64,000 bases of DNA from contig CAWAGB010000004.1 in assembly GCA_963781555.1 (NCBI GenBank), positions 85,086-149,085 on the forward strand, in the 5' to 3' direction. A program made the position numbers and the translations under genes. Of this stretch, positions 59,659-64,000 are shown piece after piece. Numbering within the stretch: the stretch's first letter is position 1; each line of letters begins with the position of its first letter. The notes beneath the pieces are model-generated. The model did not search any database, was not told where the DNA came from, and was given only the letters and a program-made list of their open reading frames with translations. Source of the DNA: JAICQM01 sp963781555. Lineage in GTDB: Bacteria; Chloroflexota; Limnocylindria; QHBO01.

Positions 59659-62549
59659 TCAACGTTCTTGGTTCGGGAAGATGCGTCGCAGGCGGCGGTA
59701 TGCGCGCGCCGCCGCGTCCTGACGGCCGCGCAGCCATTCGGGCTCGGGCTCCGAGCCGGTCGGTGGGGTCGCGGGTGGGGCGGCAGCGTCAGCGCCCGCC
59801 GACGGCGCCGCGGGCGCGTCGGGCAGGGAAGGAGCCGCCCGGTACTCCTGGTCGAGGCCCGGCCACTCGATAGCGTCGCGCTGGTCGGCCGCGTCCCCGA
59901 GCTGCTCCGGATCGTTGGACTTCGACCAGGCTCGGACCGCAGATCCCTCGGGCGGAGCGGTGGGTGGGTCCGGTTCAGCGCCTGGTCCCGCTGGTTGCGC
60001 TGCGGAGTCGGCGGGCTCGTATAGCGGCTGCGGCGCAGGTCGGCCCAGGGCGGCCATCGCCTCGTCCAGCTCTTCCGCGCCGGGGAGGTCGAACTCTGAC
60101 GGGATCATCGGAGCGCGGTGCGGCTCGGACCACGGCCGCGATGGCGATTCGGGTTCTGGTCCCGGCTCGGGCTCAGGCTCGGGTCGCGGTGGCTCCACGC
60201 CGCTCAGGTAAGCACGGATCGCCTGCACCTCGTCTTCGTCCCACCCTTCTTCCGCGGCAACCGCGCCGAGGCGCTCTTCCACGTCATCAGGTGGCAGGGC
60301 GAGGCGTGGCTCGCTTCCCGAATCCCTGGGATCCTCGGCCACCGCGCGATCCTGGTGCCACCCACCTGCACCCAGCTCCAGCTCCGCCGCCCATTCGTCC
60401 GACGCATCCGTCGAGGGCCCTGCGAGCCACATCAGTTCTTCCTCTTCGCCCAGCGCCCCACTGGCCGCTGCGAGCGCGGCTGCTTCCTTCACCGCCTCGG
60501 GCTGTGATTCGGGCTCCGGCAGGCGCTCCGGCTCCGGCTCGGCCGCTGCCGCTTGCCACGGATCAGGCCGTTCCTCTCCCTCTGCGTCGGCGTCGCCGGC
60601 GAGTTCAGGTGCCGGTCCCGCCCGTTGGTCCGCATCGGCCTCTGGTTCCGGCTCTGGCTCCCGCTCTGGTTCCGGTTCGGGTTCGGGCTCCGGTTCCGGC
60701 TCAGGCTCGGGGTCGCGCTCCGGCTCTGGTTCCGATTCGGATTCGGGCTCCGGTTCCTGCTCAGGCTCGGGGTCGCGCGGCGGCTCCGGTTCCGGTTCGG
60801 ATTCGGGCTCCGGGAGGCGCTCCGGCTCCGGCTCGGCCTCGAGGTCGCGCTGCGGCTCTGGTTCCGGTTCGGGTTCGGGCTCTGGTTCCGGTTCGGGCTC
60901 TGGTTCCGGTTCGGGCTCTGGTTCCGGTTCGGGCTCTGGTTCCGGTTCCGGTTCGGGTTCGGTTCCGGTTCCGGTTCGGGCTCTGGTTCCGGTTCCGGTT
61001 CGGGCTCTGGTTCCGGTTCCGGTTCGGGCTCTGGTTCCGGTTCGGGCTCTGGCTCCGGCTCTGGCTCGAGGTCCGGCTCTGGTTCGGGCTCTGGTTCCGG
61101 TTCCGGTTCGGGCTCTGGTTCCGGTTCGGGCTCTGGCTCCGGCTCCGGCTCTGGCTCCGGCACTGGCTCCGGCTCTGGCTCCGGCTCTGGCTTTGGTTCC
61201 GGCTCCGCCTCTGGTTCCGGCTCCGGCTCCGGCCCTGGTTCCGGCTCTGGCTCTGGTTCCGGCTCCGGCTCTGGCTCCGATTCCGGCTGAGGACCAGCGG
61301 CCGCGGGCAGCTCGGCTACGTCGAGCCATGTCACCTCCGCGGCGTCTGCGTACCAATCTGGTTCCGCGGTGTCCGCCGTGTACCCGGGCAGGAGCTCGAC
61401 TGGCGCAGGTTCCACACCGGCGTCGATGTCGAGGGACGGTGCCTCGGCTGCGGAGTCGCCGGATTCGACCGCCTGAATGGGCTCAACCGATTGGGTGGTC
61501 GGTACGATCTCGTCGTGGCGCGCCGCAGAATCCACTGCGTCTGAATCCGCTGGTTGTGCAGCGTCAGTGACACCAGCACTGTCGTCCGGCGTGTGAGCGG
61601 CCGGGGCCTCAACGGCCGGGGCGCCAACCTCGGGTTCGGCCCCTATCTCGCCGGGCGGCGCGGCGAGCGGTCCGTCAGCGGCGATCGGCTCCTCCGCGAC
61701 CGGGACCACGTCGGCGGCAGCGGCGCCGGCGGCCGTATCAGTATCAATGTCCGGGGCATCGGCCGTGTTTTCCGCGCGCAGTGCAGTTAGCGCGGCGGAC
61801 CCCTCGCCACCCGGCAGATCGACAACTGCCGGGTCCTCGGCCCGGGCGAGCGCCTCGAGAATCCCCGCTCCGCCAAGGCGACGGCGACCCTTTCGGGCGC
61901 GGGCGTGCTCACTGTCCTCGGCCTCGGCCTCGTGGGCGATCGGCTCGGGTGCTTCATCGTCGGCCTCTGGCGGTGCCGGAGGCGCGACCTCCTCGACCGA
62001 TGCGTCCGATGCGGCGGCCACGCGCGTCTCGACCGCGCGCTCCGGCTGCTGAGGCTTCGGCTCCCGTTTCGGATGCACCTCGGGGCGGGGAGATGCCTCG
62101 TCCGTGGTCGGGGCCGTCGGCTCGGGAGTGCGCCAGTTGACAGGTGGCGCCACGGGCGCGCCGCCCGGCAGCCGGAGATCCATCCGCGCCTCGAGCAGCT
62201 CGACCCGCGAGCGGAGCGACGCCACTTCGCCGCGCGCCTCGCCGAGGGCCAGGAGCGCCTGCCCGTAGCGCTCGGTGAGACTGCGGAACTCGGTGAGCAA
62301 CTCGCGGAAGGGGCTCGCCTCGAAGATCGGCTCAGCCGGAGCCGCCGCAACTTGAGGGGGTGGTGCGGCGGCGACGTCGGTCTGGCTGGCGGTACCTGCG
62401 GGAGCCTGCCCCGGCTGGAGGTAGACGCGCATGCCGCGCTCACCCTCGTGCCGCCCGGTCAGGACGCCCCGGGAGACGAGCTCCCAGATGCGCTTCTTGG
62501 GAACACCAAGGATGTCGGCTGCCTCACGGACCGAGTAGCTGTCGGTCAT
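59659..62549 (-). CDS. HTH protein with coiled coil and long Glu-Pro repeat, frameshifted
   Basis: Corrected length is 963 residues. Residues 1-47 are a MerR/excisionase-like HTH (SVREAADILGVPKKRIWELVSRGVLTG). About 80-130 is a coiled coil (ERYGQALLALGEARGEVASL). About 150-420 is Ala/Pro/Glu-rich and low complexity. About 420-640 is an almost pure Glu-Pro repeat encoded by hexamers. The C-terminal 320 residues are acidic with short motifs (DEDEVQAIRAYLSG, ARAYRRLRRIFPNQ). One base is missing at about 60960 inside the repeat. The Glu-Pro rod could hold the DNA-binding head and the tail far apart. The function is unknown. A TACGCT box lies ten bases before the ATG. Confidence 0.8.
60641..61287 (-). 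repeat. Glu-Pro hexamer repeat
   Basis: About 107 hexamers of the type GA(A/G)CC(G/A/C), encoding (Glu-Pro)n with occasional Arg, Asp, Gln, Ser or Leu interruptions. Because units are six bases, copy-number change keeps the frame. Synonymous codons are mixed, so it is not a perfect DNA repeat. The opposite strand reads Gly-Ser or Arg-Phe repeats that are not genes. Confidence 0.9.
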
Positions 62550-62558
62550 CGGGGCGCT

Positions 62559-62564
62559 AGCGTA
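62559..62564 (-). promoter_or_regulatory. -10 box for the Glu-Pro protein gene
   Basis: TACGCT on the minus strand ends ten bases before the ATG at 62549, with no Shine-Dalgarno. Confidence 0.4.
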
Positions 62565-62580
62565 GCGGTCACGTCCAGCG

Positions 62581-63852
62581 TCAGACCAGCGCGGCGACGG
62601 CGTCGACCAGGCGTTCGACCTCGGCCATCGTGTTGTAGTGGACCAAGCCAACGCGCACCATGCCGCCGCTGTCCTCAAGGCCGAGGCGCCGAATCAGCTC
62701 GTAGGCGTAGTAGTCGCCGTCCCAGGTGCTGATGCCCCGCGCCCCCGAGATGCTCGGCCACGGCACGTGGGTGGTGACCTGCCAGGGTGAACGCGACCGT
62801 CGGCACGCGCTCGGCTCGACGCTCCGGGTCGGTGATGCCCCTGATCCGGAGGCCGTCGATGCTCGAGAGGCCGTCGATGAGCGGTCCCACGAGCTCGCGC
62901 TCGTATTCGTGGATGGCGACCATCGCGGCCCGCAGCGCACTTCGGCGGTCGGCCTCGCGGCCCGCGCGCCCATAGGCGCGCCCCAATGCCTCCAGATACC
63001 GATAGGTGCCGATCAGTCCGGCCAGCAGCTCGTGGGTCTGGGTGCCCGTCTCCCACTTGCCGGGCAGCTCATCACCGGCCGGCCGCACCCGGTAGGCCGT
63101 CAGCCGCTCCAGGTGCTCGCGGCGCGCGTAGAGCGCGCCAAGGTGCGGGCCGAAGAACTTGTACGGCGAGCAGACGACGAAGTCGGCGCCCAGCGCGGCG
63201 ACATCGATCGGCAAGTGCGGCGCGGCATGCACCGCGTCCACGTACGCGATTGCCCCCGCGGAGTGCGCCAGCTCCACGGCCCGCCCCACGTCGTTGACGG
63301 TGCCCACCGCGTTGGAGGCGAGACCACGGCCACGATCCGCGTCCGCTCGCTGAGTACGTTCTCCAGCCCGGCAAGATCGAGCGTGCAGTCCGACTCGTCG
63401 ATATCAACCCAGCGAACGTCCGCGCCGCGATCCTCGGCGACCGCCAGCCACGGCGCCACGTTGGCATCGTGGTCGAGGCGCGTTACGACCACCTCGTCGC
63501 CCGGCTGCAGGTCGCGTCCCAGCGCGCGGGAGACCGAGAGCGTCAGGGTCGTCATGTTCGGCCCGAAGACGACCTCCTCGGGCTGATGCGCGCCAAGGAA
63601 GTCGGCGGTTGCGGCGTGCGCCTCGGCGACCAGTGCATCGGTCTCGTGCGAGGCATCGAAGGCGCCGTGGGTGTTCGCACCGCCAGCGGCGAGATGCGCG
63701 GAGATGGCCTCGATGCACTCGGCCGGCACCTGGGTCCCCCCGGGTCCGTCGAGATAGGCGACGGGCACCCCGTCATGCTCCCGCTGCAGGGCGGGGAAAT
63801 GCGCGCGCACCGCGTCGGGATCCAGGCCACGGCGAGCCACCGGAGTCGTCAC
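62581..63852 (-). CDS. Cysteine-desulfurase-like aminotransferase class V (VC1184 type), two frameshifts
   Basis: PLP enzyme of fold type I, about 423 residues after correction. The N-terminal RAHFPALQREHDGVPVAYLDGPGGTQVP, then EEVVFGPNMTTLTLSVSRALGRDL, DHDANVAPWLAVAEDRGADVRW and the PLP-Lys motif VVCSPYKFFGPHLGALY match the VC1184 subfamily of SufS-like proteins. The C-terminal ISTWDGDYYAYELIRRLGL ends in a third frame. A base is missing near 63319 and one is extra in the C-run 62742-62746, so the net length is in frame. Desulfurase activity is not certain, since the active-site Cys cannot be assigned. GTG 63852 has a TACCAT box seven bases upstream (63859-63864). Confidence 0.85.
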
Positions 63853-63858
63853 GGCACG

Positions 63859-63864
63859 ATGGTA
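63859..63864 (-). promoter_or_regulatory. -10 box for the desulfurase-like gene
   Basis: TACCAT on the minus strand lies seven bases before the GTG at 63852; no Shine-Dalgarno is present. Confidence 0.45.
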
Positions 63865-63892
63865 CGCGGCGCGCGGCGCAGCGCGCGTCCCG

Positions 63893-63898
63893 TATGAT
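63893..63898 (+). promoter_or_regulatory. -10 box for the glucan phosphorylase gene
   Basis: TATGAT ends ten bases before the ATG at 63908. Together with the divergent box at 63859-63864 it makes a compact bidirectional promoter region. Confidence 0.5.
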
Positions 63899-63907
63899 CG
63901 GAAGCCC

Positions 63908-64000
63908 ATGTCGACGTCCATTCGCGTTCCCACGCTGCCCGCGCACGATCTCGCCATCCCGCCGGCCTTCGAGGGACTCGGCGAGCTCGCCTACAACCTG
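63908..64000 (+). CDS. glgP: Alpha-glucan (glycogen) phosphorylase, N-terminal fragment
   Basis: Only the first 31 codons lie in the window. The sequence VPTLPAHDLAIPPAFEGLGE followed by LAYNL matches the N-terminus of the alpha-glucan family phosphorylases (DUF3417 region, 'LxxLAYNLWWSW'). These enzymes release glucose 1-phosphate from glycogen or maltodextrin. The identification rests on a short stretch, so it is tentative. The GH15 gene at the other end and the pentose phosphate operon would use the same carbon pool. Confidence 0.6.
   Translation, partial: MSTSIRVPTLPAHDLAIPPAFEGLGELAYNL

Noticed and set aside
60641..61287. Possible CRISPR or minisatellite array
   Set aside because: The units are six bases without spacers, mix synonymous codons and encode Glu-Pro in frame.
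60553..61290. Plus-strand frames rich in Gly-Ser or Arg-Phe repeats
   Set aside because: They are the complement of the Glu-Pro repeat. The minus-strand frame connects to an HTH domain and coiled coil, so it is the coding strand.
1..64000. tRNA, rRNA, insertion sequences, phage genes
   Set aside because: No cloverleaf-like or transposase-like sequence was recognised; intergenic gaps are mostly under 200 bases. A tRNA and covariance-model scan would be decisive.

Overview
The window is a very GC-rich, densely packed bacterial segment with about 60 protein genes, no rRNA, tRNA, insertion sequence or CRISPR array that I can see, and overlapping start/stop codons throughout. Gene content (Rieske/ALDH pair, MerR-ArsC fusion, OpcA-type G6PDH assembly factor, CxxC-x17-CxxC zinc-ribbon protein, heptose-based surface glycan genes) fits a soil or freshwater member of the Chloroflexota, or a neighbouring Gram-positive-like phylum. 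That placement is inference. Many transcription units start without a Shine-Dalgarno sequence and show a -10-like TANNNT box 7-11 bases before the start codon, which points to widespread leaderless transcripts.

Layout. 1-5.6 kb: end of a GH15 glycosidase, Rieske protein and aldehyde dehydrogenase, MerR-ArsC fusion with its own operator, HIT-like protein, amino-acid permease. 5.7-11.8 kb: CruF-like membrane protein, M20 peptidase, fabD and two tandem fabF genes. 11.8-16.6 kb: small membrane protein, Nudix hydrolase, cyclic-nucleotide-binding protein, cysS, a propeller-like protein and a P-loop protein. 16.7-32.4 kb: cell-surface glycan region, with sulfotransferase, flippase, two tandem secreted beta-helix proteins, and a ten-gene minus-strand operon holding a full heptose-nucleotide pathway (GmhA, HddA, GmhB, HddC), four glycosyltransferases and two membrane proteins. 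32.7-39.5 kb: a 1169-residue secreted multidomain protein, a PAP2-like membrane protein and a secreted metallophosphoesterase; the first and third share a long module in opposite orientation.

39.6-52.0 kb: one long minus-strand operon carrying the pentose phosphate pathway (tkt, tal, pgi, gnd, zwf, opcA, pgl), then two membrane proteins, a cysteine-free thioredoxin-like protein, proline dehydrogenase and two unknown genes. 52.2-57.7 kb: zinc-ribbon protein, tiny membrane protein, nicotinamidase-like hydrolase, and a drug-export block (DrrAB-type ABC transporter, MarR regulator, DHA2-type MFS pump). 57.7-64 kb: FAD amine oxidoreductase, membrane protein, a 963-residue HTH protein with a long Glu-Pro repeat, a cysteine-desulfurase-like enzyme, and the first 31 codons of an alpha-glucan phosphorylase.

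Eight single-base frameshifts interrupt seven otherwise intact genes (ALDH, flippase, beta-helix, zwf, tkt, Glu-Pro protein, desulfurase-like). Because tkt and zwf are central metabolic genes, most of these are probably sequence errors rather than true pseudogenes.
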